NCBI RefSeq assembly: GCF_009861505.1
Contig: NZ_WTFT01000006.1
Span: 124,001-188,000, forward strand
Origin: Pseudomonas izuensis
GTDB lineage: Bacteria; Pseudomonadota; Gammaproteobacteria; Pseudomonadales; Pseudomonadaceae
Length of the DNA: 64,000 nucleotides
Direction of reading: 5' to 3'
Every line of letters starts with the position of its first letter. The stretch's first letter is position 1. A model generated the notes under the pieces. That model was not told the DNA's origin. It ran no database searches and was given only the letters and a program-made list of their open reading frames with translations. This document shows, one piece after another, positions 35,829 through 46,089 of this stretch. The translations under genes and the position numbers were made by a program.

Positions 35829-37610
35829 CTACTCGCGATCTTCTTGCTCCCACTCCACCGAATGGATTTCAAGATAGCGGCTGACAGCCGCGCCCAAGGT
35901 CGCAAAGAACGCTTCTTCACCAAACCGCGTGAACAACCCGAAGCGCTTCAGTTTGTCCTTGACCGGGTCTTTCATTTCGGCCACGCACAATTCGATGCCG
36001 GCTGCGTGCAGGGTTTCGTCCAGCTCGGCCAGCATGTCGGCGGCGGTCACGTCGACGCTGGTGACCGGTTCCGCCGCGACGACCAGCCAGCGCACGGGCG
36101 TCGGCGATGCCGCCACGGCGTCCAGCACCCGGTCATGGAACAGCTCGGCGTTGGCGAAAAACAACGGCGCATCCCAGCGAAACAACACCAGGCCGGGAAT
36201 CAGGCGTGCATCGGGATAGCGCTTGAGGTCGTGATAGCCCTGCACGCCTTCGGCACGCCCCAGCACGGCCGAGTACGGACGCCAGGCATCCCACAGGAAC
36301 TCGATGACCGCGATGACAATCGCCAGGCCGATGCCCTCGATCGCCCCCAGGACGGCCACTCCCACCGTACAGACAATCGACAGCCAGAACTCCCAGCGCT
36401 GTATGCGATAGATACGCCGCAGGTCGCTGACTTCGATCAGGCCGATGGCCGAGGCGATCACCACTGCCGCCAGGGCGCTGGTGGGCAGGTTCTGCAACAG
36501 GTTAGGCGCCACCATCAGCAGCAAGGCAACCGCCAGTGCACCGACGACGCCGGCCAGTTGGGTCTGGGCGCCCGCCGCTTCGGCCACGGGAGTGCGTGAC
36601 GAGCTGCTGCTGATCGGAAAGCCCTGGAACAGGCCGCCGGCCAGATTGGCGACGCCGAGCCCGACCATTTCCTGGCTCGGGTCGACATAGGTTCGGGTGC
36701 GCGCCGCGTAGACGCGAGACAGCACACTGGTGTCGGCAAACGAGACGAGGGCGACGGCGCAACCGCCGATCAACACCGGGACGATATCGGCTTGGGTGAT
36801 CCAGGGGATGGCGAACGCAGGCAAGCCTTGTGGCAACACGCCCAGAACCGCCACCCCCTTTGCCGCGAGATCCAGCACACCCACGGCGATGGTGGCCGCC
36901 ACCACGGCGATCAGGATGCCCGGCACGCGTTTTTTGTCCTTGAGCAGCAGGATCACCGCCAGGGTCGCAACGCCGACGGTAAAGGTGACCCAATTGGTCT
37001 TGCCCGCCATCACCGCCGAAGCGATGGCCCACAGGTTGCGAAGAGGTCCGTGGGACTCGATGGAAAAGCCGAACAGCTTGGGCAGTTGGCTGATCAGTAC
37101 CGTCAGCGCGATCCCGTTCATGTAGCCATAACGGATCGGTTTGGACAGCAGCTCGGTGATGAAGCCCAGACGCGCCAGCCCGGCCAGGATGCACACCACC
37201 CCCGAAACGATCGCCATCATGCCCGCCAGGGCGACCGCGCGATGCGGGTCGCCACCGGACAGTGGCAGGATCACGGCGAGGATGACTGCCGCCAACGAGG
37301 AATCCGGCCCCAGCACCAGAATCCGGCTGGGGCCGAACAGCGCATAGGCGAACAATGGAACGATGGTCGCGTAGAGCCCATAGATACCGGGAACGCCCGA
37401 GGCCACGGCATAGGCGATGCCGACCGGTACCAGCATGGTGGTCAGCACCAGCCCGGCGACGATATCGCGCGGCAACCACGCCACTTTGTAACTGCGCAAG
37501 GTTCTCAGCCCCGGCAACCAGCGCAGCCAGCCGCCTTGATCGGCGCCCGCCTCCTTGCGCGCGATCCGGCCCGGTTCCGGGAGTGGTGGCGCAGCATCTG
37601 TTTGGCTCAT
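35829..37610 (-). CDS. SulP-family anion transporter with STAS domain
   Basis: The 593-residue protein has 10-14 membrane segments with SulP hallmarks (ASGVPGIYGLYATIVPLFAYALFG, and EMVGLGVANLAGGLFQGFPISSS) and a C-terminal cytoplasmic STAS domain (about residues 460-575; SVDVTAADMLAELDETLHAAGI). SulP proteins move sulfate, bicarbonate or other anions with Na+ or H+. It is convergent with the efflux operon and followed upstream by PPK2 on the same strand with a 50-base gap, so the two might be co-transcribed. The substrate cannot be read from the sequence. Confidence 0.9.
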   Translation of the reverse strand: MSQTDAAPPLPEPGRIARKEAGADQGGWLRWLPGLRTLRSYKVAWLPRDIVAGLVLTTMLVPVGIAYAVASGVPGIYGLYATIVPLFAYALFGPSRILVLGPDSSLAAVILAVILPLSGGDPHRAVALAGMMAIVSGVVCILAGLARLGFITELLSKPIRYGYMNGIALTVLISQLPKLFGFSIESHGPLRNLWAIASAVMAGKTNWVTFTVGVATLAVILLLKDKKRVPGILIAVVAATIAVGVLDLAAKGVAVLGVLPQGLPAFAIPWITQADIVPVLIGGCAVALVSFADTSVLSRVYAARTRTYVDPSQEMVGLGVANLAGGLFQGFPISSSSSRTPVAEAAGAQTQLAGVVGALAVALLLMVAPNLLQNLPTSALAAVVIASAIGLIEVSDLRRIYRIQRWEFWLSIVCTVGVAVLGAIEGIGLAIVIAVIEFLWDAWRPYSAVLGRAEGVQGYHDLKRYPDARLIPGLVLFRWDAPLFFANAELFHDRVLDAVAASPTPVRWLVVAAEPVTSVDVTAADMLAELDETLHAAGIELCVAEMKDPVKDKLKRFGLFTRFGEEAFFATLGAAVSRYLEIHSVEWEQEDRE

Positions 37611-37660
37611 GGCACTTCAGCCCTCCCTTGGTAAAGCGCAGATTCGCTTGAACGGACCGC

Positions 37661-38482
37661 TCAGAATTTTTCCGGGATGCGCCGGAACGGATAATCCGGT
37701 TCGCGATAGCTGCCCGGCTTCTGCCGCTTGGGCAACTTCACCTGCTCGCGCGGCACATTTTTGTAGGGAATGCGGCTGAGCAGGTCGCTGATGATGTTCA
37801 GGCGCGCCCGGCGTTTGTCGTTCGAGTCGGCCACCAGCCATGGCCCATAATCGGTGTCGGTCGCCTGGAACATGTCGTCACGGGCACGAGAATATTCATA
37901 CCAGCGGCTGTAGGACTTCAGGTCCATCGGTGACAGTTTCCAGATCTTGCGCCCGTCCTTGATGCGCGCCTCGAGCCGGCGGGTCTGTTCTTCCTCGCTG
38001 ACTTCCAGCCAGTATTTGAGCAGGATCACTCCAGACTCGACGATGGCGCGCTCCACCAACGGGACAGATTTCAGGAACTTGTCCAATTGCTCGTCGGTGC
38101 AAAAGCCCATCACGCGCTCGACGCCCGCGCGGTTGTACCAACTGCGGTCGAAGATCACCACTTCACCGGCTGCGGGCAGGTGCGGCAGGTAGCGCTGCAT
38201 GTACATCTGGCTCTTCTCGCGCTCGGACGGCGCCGGCAACGCCACCACGCGGAAGATCCGCGGGCTGACGCGCTCGGTCAGCGCCTTGATCGTGCCGCCC
38301 TTGCCGGCCCCGTCACGGCCCTCGAAGACCACACAGACCTTGATGCCCTCTTGTGTGACCCACTCCTGCAACTTGACCAGTTCGACGTGCAGTCGGCGTA
38401 ACTGCTCCAGGTAGTCCTTGTTCTTCAATTTCGGGGTTTGTGCAGACGGTTTCTTCTGCGCGTCCTTTTTAACTTTTGCCAT
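37661..38482 (-). CDS. ppk2: Polyphosphate kinase 2 (PPK2, single-domain)
   Basis: The 273-residue enzyme phosphorylates nucleoside diphosphates from polyphosphate or the reverse. Walker A is GRDGAGKGG (residues 55-63, Lys61), followed by PSEREKSQMYMQRYLPHLP (lid) and Walker B FDRSWYNRAGVERVMGF with Asp112. The length and single domain fit class I PPK2. The N-terminus is lysine-rich. GAGGT lies 8 bases ahead of ATG 38482, which supports this start over one 30 codons upstream. Flanked by a SulP transporter and a VIT-like membrane protein on the same strand. Confidence 0.93.
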   Translation of the reverse strand: MAKVKKDAQKKPSAQTPKLKNKDYLEQLRRLHVELVKLQEWVTQEGIKVCVVFEGRDGAGKGGTIKALTERVSPRIFRVVALPAPSEREKSQMYMQRYLPHLPAAGEVVIFDRSWYNRAGVERVMGFCTDEQLDKFLKSVPLVERAIVESGVILLKYWLEVSEEEQTRRLEARIKDGRKIWKLSPMDLKSYSRWYEYSRARDDMFQATDTDYGPWLVADSNDKRRARLNIISDLLSRIPYKNVPREQVKLPKRQKPGSYREPDYPFRRIPEKF

Positions 38483-38568
38483 GTTCAATACCTCACGGAT
38501 GCAGGTCACTGACAACTGACAGGTCGACTCTATGGTGTTGTTACAGGTACTTGACGAAGGAAGACTGT

Positions 38569-39228
38569 TCAACCGCCGAGCGCGATGATCGCGACGATCA
38601 GCAGTGACCCGGCGATGGCCAGCGTAAATCCGCCCAGCCAGGGTTTTACGCCGGCATAGCGCGAAAGAATCCAGCCGGCCACGAATAACATCCCGACGCC
38701 CACCAGGTTGGATACGCGCACGGCCAGCATCGTCTGGTCCAACAGCATGAAAGGCACCACGAGCGGGAACGTCGAGAGTACGACCAGCAGGAAAACGCCC
38801 AAGGCGCCTTTGAAATCATCTGTGCCCAGGCGCGGCACCGAAACGGCGGGCGCTTCGGCCAACCGCTGGCGCAGCATTTCCAGTCCGTCAGTACCGGCCG
38901 CTGTCGCGATACGTGGAGGCAGCGCATCCGCAACCAGCGCCTGGCCGGTGGACGCATCCACACCACCGCGCAGGCTGGTAAGCAGCGTGCGGTTGCGGCT
39001 GCGCTCGATCAGCACCCGCAGCAGATACATGGCCGCATCGGCGAGGCCCCAGGCAAGGTTGCAGCCGAGCGCGGCGATCATCATGACCCGTTCGGCTTCC
39101 TGATCCGTTGTGACGACACTGATTGTTCCGGTGAAGGTCATCGCCATGAGCAAGCCGAAGATCACTTCCGAGACGCGGTCGATCGGATCGAGCACCGGTG
39201 CCCGCTTTTTTTCTGCAACGCTTTGCAT
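38569..39228 (-). CDS. VIT/CCC1-like integral membrane protein
   Basis: The 219-residue protein starts with a soluble stretch and DRVSEVIFGLLMAMTFTGTISV, resembling the first segment of VIT1/CCC1-type iron or manganese transporters, then has about four more membrane segments (two near residues 145-195 and one at the C-terminus, LGGFTLAIAGSLLIVAIIAL). The hydrophilic middle part, RGGVDASTGQALVADALPPR, is unlike the usual metal-binding domain. The family link is moderate and transport is not shown. It is the first of three minus-strand genes (this, PPK2, SulP) and divergent from the DUF5064 gene. Confidence 0.65.
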   Translation of the reverse strand: MQSVAEKKRAPVLDPIDRVSEVIFGLLMAMTFTGTISVVTTDQEAERVMMIAALGCNLAWGLADAAMYLLRVLIERSRNRTLLTSLRGGVDASTGQALVADALPPRIATAAGTDGLEMLRQRLAEAPAVSVPRLGTDDFKGALGVFLLVVLSTFPLVVPFMLLDQTMLAVRVSNLVGVGMLFVAGWILSRYAGVKPWLGGFTLAIAGSLLIVAIIALGG

Positions 39229-39579
39229 GCGTCCAACCTTGGCAGATCCCTGGCCCTTGGAATGTTTTCAGGGGTGGGCTCAAGGCCCTGAGCCGAACCG
39301 GTTCACGGGGTGGTTTTTCCCGGCCCCACTTCAGTGTAGTTTGAAACGCTCGCACTGCCGCCCAAGGTTCAGGCCTTCCGCGAGTTTGCCTGCCATACTG
39401 GAAAAGATGCGGTGATTGGCCCGCCTCCGATGATCGAATCGCTCATCCAGGATCAGCCCTGCGCCAGCGTCATCGCGTAACGGCCAAGCACTAACGGATA
39501 TAAAAGTTATTCAGAAAAGAAACTCCCGGGGTAGACCCACAGTCTGCCCTACTCCAATGCCTTCAAAGGAGAGACAACA
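39229..39579. other. Divergent intergenic region, no gene seen
   Basis: A 351-base region between the VIT-like gene and the DUF5064 gene. It has no credible coding frame. Close to the plus-strand gene is an AT-rich GGATATAAAAGTTATTCAG (39496-39514) that could hold the promoter, an imperfect hairpin GGGTAGAC/GTCTGCCC (39530-39549) in the leader, and the AAAGGAGAG ribosome binding site of the DUF5064 gene. Nothing else was recognised. Confidence 0.4.
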
Positions 39580-39942
39580 ATGGCTACGTTCGAGCCCGGT
39601 CATTTGCACATCGAGCGGCATGCGCTGAACAAGAACGATGTCAGCTACAACATTCATATTGACTACGAGGTCGTGCAGGATCCCAAGGAAGGCAAAGGCA
39701 TGCTGTTCAAGATGCATGGCACGATTGAGGGCAAAACGGTTGATGACCCGTTCTTCCTGCCCAAGGATCAGGCCTACAATTTTGCCAGCAATGTGACGAA
39801 AATCGCCGAAAAGTACGGTATTCCAAAGGCGCAGAGCAGTATCGGCTCGATCCACAAGCACTACGACGCGATGTTCGAGGATGTGCGGGTGCAGTTGAAC
39901 ATGAAATCCGGCGACCCGGTAAAACCCGAACACTTGGAGTAG
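39580..39942 (+). CDS. DUF5064-type Pseudomonas protein
   Basis: A 120-residue acidic soluble protein without signal peptide. Its opening (MATFEPGHLHIERHALN) and the pattern DYEVVQDPKEGKGM...FKMHGTIEG match the Pseudomonas DUF5064 family as I recall it. Function is unknown. AAAGGAGAG 9 bases ahead of ATG 39580 is a strong ribosome binding site, suggesting good expression. It is followed by a degenerate REP pair and stands alone as a transcription unit. Confidence 0.75.
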   Translation: MATFEPGHLHIERHALNKNDVSYNIHIDYEVVQDPKEGKGMLFKMHGTIEGKTVDDPFFLPKDQAYNFASNVTKIAEKYGIPKAQSSIGSIHKHYDAMFEDVRVQLNMKSGDPVKPEHLE

Positions 39943-39955
39943 GCATCACACAATC

Positions 39956-40050
39956 CTGTGGGAGCATGGCTTGCCCGCGATGAGGCCGGCACATTCAACA
40001 TTGATGTCGAATGACACACCGCTATCGCGAGCAAGCTTTGCTCCTACGGG
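39956..40050. repeat. Degenerate REP pair
   Basis: CTGTGGGAGCATGGCTTGCC (from 39956) and its imperfect inverse ATCGCGAGCAAGCTTTGCTC (from 40023) flank about 45 bases between the convergent DUF5064 and acyl-CoA ligase genes. Mismatches within each palindrome suggest decay. Confidence 0.7.
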
Positions 40051-40058
40051 TGGATCAT

Positions 40059-41705
40059 TCAGCAGTTCTCCAACTGCTCGCGAATCAGCTTCTTGTTGAT
40101 TTTCCCGACACTGGTCTTGGGAATGTCAGCCACGATTCGGATCTGCCTCGGGATCGCCCACTTGTTGATGCGGCCATTCTCGACATATTGATGCAGATGG
40201 GCCTCCAGCATTTGCGCGTTGATGCTTTGTCCGGGCACGCAAACGGCCAGGGCCACGGGGCGCTCGCCCCATTGCGCGTCAGGAATGCCGACGACCGCCA
40301 CCGACGCGACGGCGGGATGCTCGCTGATCAGGCTTTCCAGTTCCAGCGAACTGATCCACTCCCCGCCGGTCTTGATCACGTCCTTGATCCGGTCCTTGAT
40401 CTCCACGACACCCATGGCATCGATCGACGCGATGTCACCGGTATGCATCCAGCCGTTTTCCCAGAGTTGTGCGCCTTGCTCGGGCGCCTTCAGATAGCCT
40501 TGGGTCAGCCAAGGTGCACGGACCACAATCTCGCCCATCGCCTCGCCATCGTGTACCACTTCGTTGCCGCTGGCATCGATGATCCTCAAGTCCACCATCG
40601 GCACCGCCACGCCGGTCTTGATCCGCGCGGCGACCTGCTCGTGGGCCGGCTCATCGAGTTCGGCGTCGCTCAAGTGCGCCAGGCACAACAGCGGACAGGT
40701 TTCGGACATCCCGTATCCACTGTACACATGCATACCCCGCTCGGTCGCCAGGTCAGCCAGACCATGGGTCAAGGCACTGCCGCCCAGGAGCATTTTCCAG
40801 CCCTGGAAGTCAGTCCGAGAGGCTTCGTCGCAGCCCAGGATCATTTGCAGAATCGTTGGCACGCAATGGGAGAAGCTCACCTTCTCTTCGCGAAACAACC
40901 TGACCAGGGCATTGGGTTCATAACGACCGGGGTACACCTGCTTGATGCCCATCAAGGTTGCGACATAGGGCACGCCCCAGGCATGGACGTGAAACATCGG
41001 GGTGATGGGCATGTACACATCGTCGGAGCGCAGCAGCGGCCGACCTTGATACACACCGAGCGTGCCCACGGCATTCAGCGTATGCAGTACCAACTGGCGA
41101 TGAGTGAAGTAAACGCCCTTCGGGTCGCCGGTGGTGCCTGTGGTATAGAACAGGGTGGCAACTGACTGCTCGTCGAAGTCCGGGAAGTCGAAATGCGGCG
41201 CGGCGCTGGCCAGCAGGTGTTCGTACTCACCCAGCACCGGCAGCGTGGTCGAAGGTTCTTCGTCGTCGCAGAGCTGGATGAAGCCTTTGACGGTGGTCAA
41301 CTGATCCTTGATCTGCTCGACCAGGGGCAGGAAATCGTCATGCACCAGCACCAGGTCATCCTCGGCGTGGTTCATGGTGTACAAGACCTGCTCCGCAGAG
41401 AGCCGAATGTTCACCGTGTGCAATACGGCACCGATCATCGGCACGGCAAAAAAACACTCCAGATAACGATGGCTGTCCCAATCCAGCAGCGCCACGGTGT
41501 CCCCTGCCTTGACGCCAGCGTTCGTCAGCGTATTGGCCAGGCGTTTTATGCGCTCGTTCAGCGTTTGGTAGCTATAGCGCAGCTTGTCCGCGTAGACGAT
41601 TTCCTGATCGGGTGCGTAGCGCTTGCCCGAAAGCAACAGGCTCTTGATCAACAAGGGATAGCTGTAGGCGCCTTGCGCAGGCGCGATTATTTTTGTGGTC
41701 ACCAC
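40059..41705 (-). CDS. Fatty acyl-CoA synthetase (AMP-forming, medium/long chain, AlkK-like)
   Basis: The 548-residue enzyme activates a fatty acid with ATP and CoA through an acyl-adenylate. Motifs: P-loop YTTGTTGDPKGV, YGMSETCPL, TGDIA and the KDVIKTGGEWISSLELE hinge with the later catalytic lysine near the C-terminus (SVGKINKKLIRE). The start is a GTG at 41705 preceded by AGGAAG at 7 bases. It lies 28 bases after the acyl-CoA dehydrogenase gene, so the two act in sequence: activation, then alpha,beta-desaturation. Confidence 0.9.
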   Translation of the reverse strand: MVTTKIIAPAQGAYSYPLLIKSLLLSGKRYAPDQEIVYADKLRYSYQTLNERIKRLANTLTNAGVKAGDTVALLDWDSHRYLECFFAVPMIGAVLHTVNIRLSAEQVLYTMNHAEDDLVLVHDDFLPLVEQIKDQLTTVKGFIQLCDDEEPSTTLPVLGEYEHLLASAAPHFDFPDFDEQSVATLFYTTGTTGDPKGVYFTHRQLVLHTLNAVGTLGVYQGRPLLRSDDVYMPITPMFHVHAWGVPYVATLMGIKQVYPGRYEPNALVRLFREEKVSFSHCVPTILQMILGCDEASRTDFQGWKMLLGGSALTHGLADLATERGMHVYSGYGMSETCPLLCLAHLSDAELDEPAHEQVAARIKTGVAVPMVDLRIIDASGNEVVHDGEAMGEIVVRAPWLTQGYLKAPEQGAQLWENGWMHTGDIASIDAMGVVEIKDRIKDVIKTGGEWISSLELESLISEHPAVASVAVVGIPDAQWGERPVALAVCVPGQSINAQMLEAHLHQYVENGRINKWAIPRQIRIVADIPKTSVGKINKKLIREQLENC

Positions 41706-41733
41706 AGTGAGATCTTCCTGATGCTGTTGGTTG

Positions 41734-43512
41734 TTAGAACTGCGCTGCGTCGAGCAGAAACAGCGAGTCGCTACCGGCTTTGACCGACGCGCTCAGCGAG
41801 TGAATTCGCGGCAACAGGCGGGCGAAATAGAACCGCGCCGTGCCCAGTTTGCTGGCGTAGAAATCGTCCTGCGCTTCCTTGCCCGAAGCCGCCTTGGCCA
41901 TCAGCGCCCACATGTAGGCGTAGGCCACGTAACCGAAGGTTTGCAGGTACTCGACCGACGCAGCGCCGATCTCCTGCGGGTTGGTCTTGCAACGGTCCAG
42001 TACCCAGGCCGTCAACTCGTCGAGGTTATCCACGGCATCGTTGAGCGGCTTGGTGAACTCCGCCAGGTCAGCGCTGGCGGTCGCGGTGAAGTGACGAATC
42101 TCGTCGGCGAACAGCTTGTAGAACGCCCCGCCGCTGCCGACGATCTTGCGCCCCACCAGGTCCAGCGCCTGAATGCCGTTGGTGCCTTCGTAGATCTGGG
42201 TGATGCGCACGTCGCGCACCAGTTGCTCCTGGCCCCATTCGCGGATGTAGCCGTGACCGCCGAATACCTGCTGGCCGTGGATCGTGGTTTCCAGGCCGAG
42301 GTCGGTCAGGAAGGCCTTGGCCACCGGAGTCAGCAATGCCACCAGGTCTCCGGCGCGCTTGCGCGTCGCGGTGTCTTCGCTGAACTTGGCGGTGTCCAGT
42401 TGCATTGCCACGTACGTCGAGAACGCCCGGCCACCTTCGTTCGAGGCTTTCATGGTCAGCAACATGCGACGCACGTCCGGGTGGACGATGATCGGGTCGG
42501 CCACTTTGTCCTTGTTCTGCGCGCCGGTCGGCGAACGGCTTTGCAGGCGGTCACGGGCGTATTCGACGGCGTTCTGGTAGGAGCGCTCGCCCGTGGCCAG
42601 GCCCTGGATGCCGACGCCCAGACGCTCGTAGTTCATCATGGTGAACATCGCCGCCAGACCCTTGTTCGGCTCGCCGACCAGGTAACCCACGGCTTCGTCG
42701 AAGTTCATCACACAGGTGGCGGAGGCCTGGATGCCCATCTTGTGTTCGATCGAACCGCAGTTCGCCGGGTTGCGCGCACCCAGGCTGCCGTCGGCGTTGA
42801 CCAGGAACTTGGGCACCAGGAACAGCGAAATGCCTTTCGGCCCCTCCGGGGCGTCCGGCAGTTTGGCCAGCACCAGGTGAATGATGTTTTCGGTGAGGTC
42901 GTGCTCGCCAGCGGTGATGAAGATCTTGGTGCCGCTGACCTTGTAGGCACCGTCGGCCTGAGGTTCGGCCTTGGTGCGGATGATCCCCAGGTCGGTACCG
43001 GCGTGTGGCTCGGTCAGGCACATGGAGCCCGTCCAGGTGCCGGCGTACATGTTCGGCAGGTACGCCGCCTTCAGTTCTTCACTGGCATGGGCGTTGAGCG
43101 CAAGGCAAGCGCCGGCGGTCAGCATCGGGTACAGGCCGAACGAAAGATTGGCGCCGTTGACCATCTCTTCGACCTGGGCGCCGATGACCTTGGGCATGCC
43201 CATGCCGCCGTACGCCGGATTACCGCCCACGCCGGCCCAACCACCCTCGGCAAAGGCACGGTAGGCATCGGCAAAGCCCGCTGGCGTCGTGACTTCACCG
43301 TCGCGCCACGAACAACCTTGCTCGTCGCCACTGCGATTGAGCGGTGCAATCAGTTCTGCGGAGATCTTGCCAGCCTCTTCGAGGATCGCATTGGCGGTGT
43401 CTTGATCCACCACCTCGGCCAGCGCCGGCATGGCGGCCCACAGCTCGGAAACGTTGAAAACTTCGTTGAGTACGAATCGAATGTCGCGCAGGGGCGCTTT
43501 GTAATCAGACAT
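41734..43512 (-). CDS. Acyl-CoA dehydrogenase (FadE-type, about 600 residues)
   Basis: This 592-residue flavoenzyme has the FAD/acyl-CoA motifs CLTEPHAGTD and GTKIFITAGEHD, the MNYERLGVGIQG region and the QVFGGHGYIREW segment near the C-terminal domain. The long C-terminal extension (DUF-type, to LLDAAQF) puts it in the phenylacyl/long-chain subgroup of roughly 600 residues. It introduces the trans-2 double bond in beta-oxidation of the acyl-CoA made by the adjacent ligase. The RND/MMPL transporter gene precedes it by 63 bases. Confidence 0.92.
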   Translation of the reverse strand: MSDYKAPLRDIRFVLNEVFNVSELWAAMPALAEVVDQDTANAILEEAGKISAELIAPLNRSGDEQGCSWRDGEVTTPAGFADAYRAFAEGGWAGVGGNPAYGGMGMPKVIGAQVEEMVNGANLSFGLYPMLTAGACLALNAHASEELKAAYLPNMYAGTWTGSMCLTEPHAGTDLGIIRTKAEPQADGAYKVSGTKIFITAGEHDLTENIIHLVLAKLPDAPEGPKGISLFLVPKFLVNADGSLGARNPANCGSIEHKMGIQASATCVMNFDEAVGYLVGEPNKGLAAMFTMMNYERLGVGIQGLATGERSYQNAVEYARDRLQSRSPTGAQNKDKVADPIIVHPDVRRMLLTMKASNEGGRAFSTYVAMQLDTAKFSEDTATRKRAGDLVALLTPVAKAFLTDLGLETTIHGQQVFGGHGYIREWGQEQLVRDVRITQIYEGTNGIQALDLVGRKIVGSGGAFYKLFADEIRHFTATASADLAEFTKPLNDAVDNLDELTAWVLDRCKTNPQEIGAASVEYLQTFGYVAYAYMWALMAKAASGKEAQDDFYASKLGTARFYFARLLPRIHSLSASVKAGSDSLFLLDAAQF

Positions 43513-43575
43513 GTTTGAAAGACTCAGGCAATGTCAGGGCCTTTGAACAGGCCCTGGTCAATGGAAGTGCCACCC

Positions 43576-46058
43576 TCAGGAGTGGACGCCAACACGCTCC
43601 ACCACAGGTTCGGTGGATTTTGCTGCAGCCGGTGTGACTTTTCGCAGCAGGAAAAAGGACAGCGCCGGGATCAGGATCAGTGCACCGAGCATGTTCCACA
43701 GGAACATGAAGGTCAGCAGGATGCCCATGTCGGCCTGGAACTTGATGGGCGACCAGGCCCAGCACACCACGCCCGCGGCCAGGGTAATGCCCACCAGCCC
43801 CACGACCCGCCCGGTGAACGACACCGCGTTGCGGTAGGCCTGCGCCAACGGCATGCCCTGGCGCTGGTATTGCAGTTGCACGCTGAGCAGGTACAGTGCG
43901 TAATCCACGCCAATTCCGACCCCCAGCGCGATCACCGGCAGCGTCGCCACTTTCACGCCAATGCCCATGACCACCATCAGCGCTTCGCACAGGATCGACG
44001 TCAGGACCAGCGGCAGCAGCGCCACAACGGTTGCACGCCAGCTACGGAAGGTGATCAGGCAGAACAGGGTCACCGCTGCGTACACGTACAACAACATGGT
44101 GTGGTTGGCTTCGCGCACCACGATGTTGGTGGCGGCTTCGATCCCGGCGCTGCCGGCGGCCAGCAGGAACTGGCGATCGGCGCTGCTGTTTTCCTTGGCG
44201 AATCGATCGGCAACGGCCACCACGGCATCAAGGGTTTGCGCCTTGTGGTCCTTGAGGAAGGCGATCACCGGCATCAGTGAGCAATCGGTATTGAACAACT
44301 CCGGGGCGTTGACCGAGGCCTGTTGCGCGGCGTAGTTCAATACGTTCTGGTTGCGCTGAATGCTGTTGAGCTTGGGGTTGCCCTCGAAGGTACCGGCAGT
44401 GATCTGGCGCACCGCGTTGACCAGCGATGACGTGGCCTGCACGCCCGGCAACTGCTGCAACTCCCACGCCAGGCGGTCGGCCTGGACCAGTGTCTGATAG
44501 TTCAGGCAACCCTCGGGGGCCGTCTTGATCATCACCGCGAACAGATCGCTGGACAGCGCATAGTGACTGGTGATGTAGGCGTTGTCGCGGTTGTAGCGCG
44601 AGTCGGCGCGAAGCTCCGGCGCACCACTGTCGAGGTCGCCGATCTGCAGGTTCAGGCTGACCGTGAAGCCGGCAATGCCCAGCACCAGGGCGGCCAACAC
44701 AGTGCCCATCGCCCACTTGGGTGTGGTGAAGCGGTCGAGCATGTCCCACAGTTTGCCGAACCCGCGATGCTCGGCACCCGGGTGTCGATTTTCAACGCAC
44801 GGGTAGCGGCCTTGCTGCCAACGCCGACGTATGACAGTGCCACCGGCATCAACAACAGCGAAGTAAAGATCAGCACTGCGACACCGATGCTGGCGGTAAT
44901 GGCCAGGTCCTGGATCACCGGAATGTCGATCAGCATCAGTACCGCGAAGCCCACGGCATCGGCCAACAGCGCGGTGACGCCGGCGATGAACAGGCGACGG
45001 AAGGTGTAACGCGCCGCCACCAGCTTGTGGGTGCCACGGGCGATGTCCTGCATGATGCCGTTCATTTTCTGCGCGGCGTGGGACACGCCGATGGCGAAAA
45101 TCAGGAATGGCACCAGCACCGAGTAAGGATCGATGGCATAGCCCAGCCAGGCGACGATGCCCAATTGCCAGACCACGGCGATCAATGAACAGCCGACCAC
45201 CAACAAGGTACTGCGCACACAACGGGTATAGAGGTAAATGATGACCAGCGAGGTGATCACCGCCAGGCCGAAAAACATCATGACCTGGATCAGCCCGTCG
45301 ATCAGGTCGCCCACCAGTTTGGCGAAGCCGATCACCCGGACCTTGTAATGGCCCTTGCCCTCTTCCCCGGCCTTGTGCCCGGAGCCTGCGTACTCGATCT
45401 TGTCGCGCAGGCGCTCTTCGAGCATCCGCGAAAACGTGTGATAGTCGATGCCATGGCCGGTGGCCGAGGTCTTGTCCAGCAGCGGCACGATCAACATGGT
45501 TGACTTGAAGTCGCTGGCCACCAGGCTGCCGACAATACCGGCGCGGTTGATGTTCTGCCGCAGCTGCTCGATGTCTTTGGGGGTGCCCGTGTAGGCATCG
45601 GGCATCACCGGGCCGCCCTGGAAACCCTCTTCAGTGGCTTCAGTCCAGCGGACCGCCGGGCTCCACAGCGACTTCATCCAGGCGCGGTCGACGCCTTCGG
45701 CGAGGAACAACTCATCATTGACCTGCTTGAGTACGTTCAGATACTCGGGGTCGAAAATATCACCCTGGGTGTTCTCCACCACGACCCGTACCGAACTCCC
45801 CAGGCCGCGCAGCGATTGGCGGTTCTCGAGGAAGTTCTTAATGTACGGCTGACTCTGCGGGATCATCTTCTCGAAACTCGGGCGCAACTCCAGGCGGGTT
45901 GCCATCATGTAGCCCAGTAACAGGGTGATCATCGCCATCAGCAGCATGAACAGCGGACGGTGGTTGAACACCCACCGTTCCAGGCGATTGCCGGAACGGT
46001 GATCGAAGTCGCGCAAGTCGCCAATCACCGGCATGGTGTCTTGCTGAATATTGCCCAT
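43576..46058 (-). pseudogene. RND/MMPL-type transporter, interrupted by a -1 frameshift
   Basis: Two overlapping frames together encode one RND/MMPL protein of about 827 residues. The 5' part (from ATG 46058) has FMLLMAMITLLLGYMMATRLEL, a periplasmic loop and membrane segments up to ALKIDTR. The 3' part resumes in another frame as EHRGFGKLWDMLDRFTTPKW and runs through the second loop and the segments ending at 43576. The switch lies at about 44777-44782 in the run CCCGGG; one missing base (for example a fourth G) restores a continuous frame. This is either a sequencing error, a real inactivating deletion, or much less likely a programmed shift. The gene is in an operon with DUF1302, DUF1329, a Ycf48-like protein and acyl-CoA enzymes, implying transport of a hydrophobic compound. 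Confidence 0.85.
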
Positions 46059-46089
46059 AGGACGGTACCCGCTCTGATTTTATCGGTTC

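Noticed and set aside
41731..43518. Plus-strand frame of about 595 codons opposite the acyl-CoA dehydrogenase
   Set aside because: Exact antisense shadow of a conserved flavoenzyme; no recognisable motif or ribosome binding site.
44652..45222. Programmed -1 ribosomal frameshift in the RND/MMPL gene
   Set aside because: The switch point CCCGGG is not a heptameric slippery site, and no member of this family is known to me to use recoding; a one-base deletion or sequencing error is simpler.
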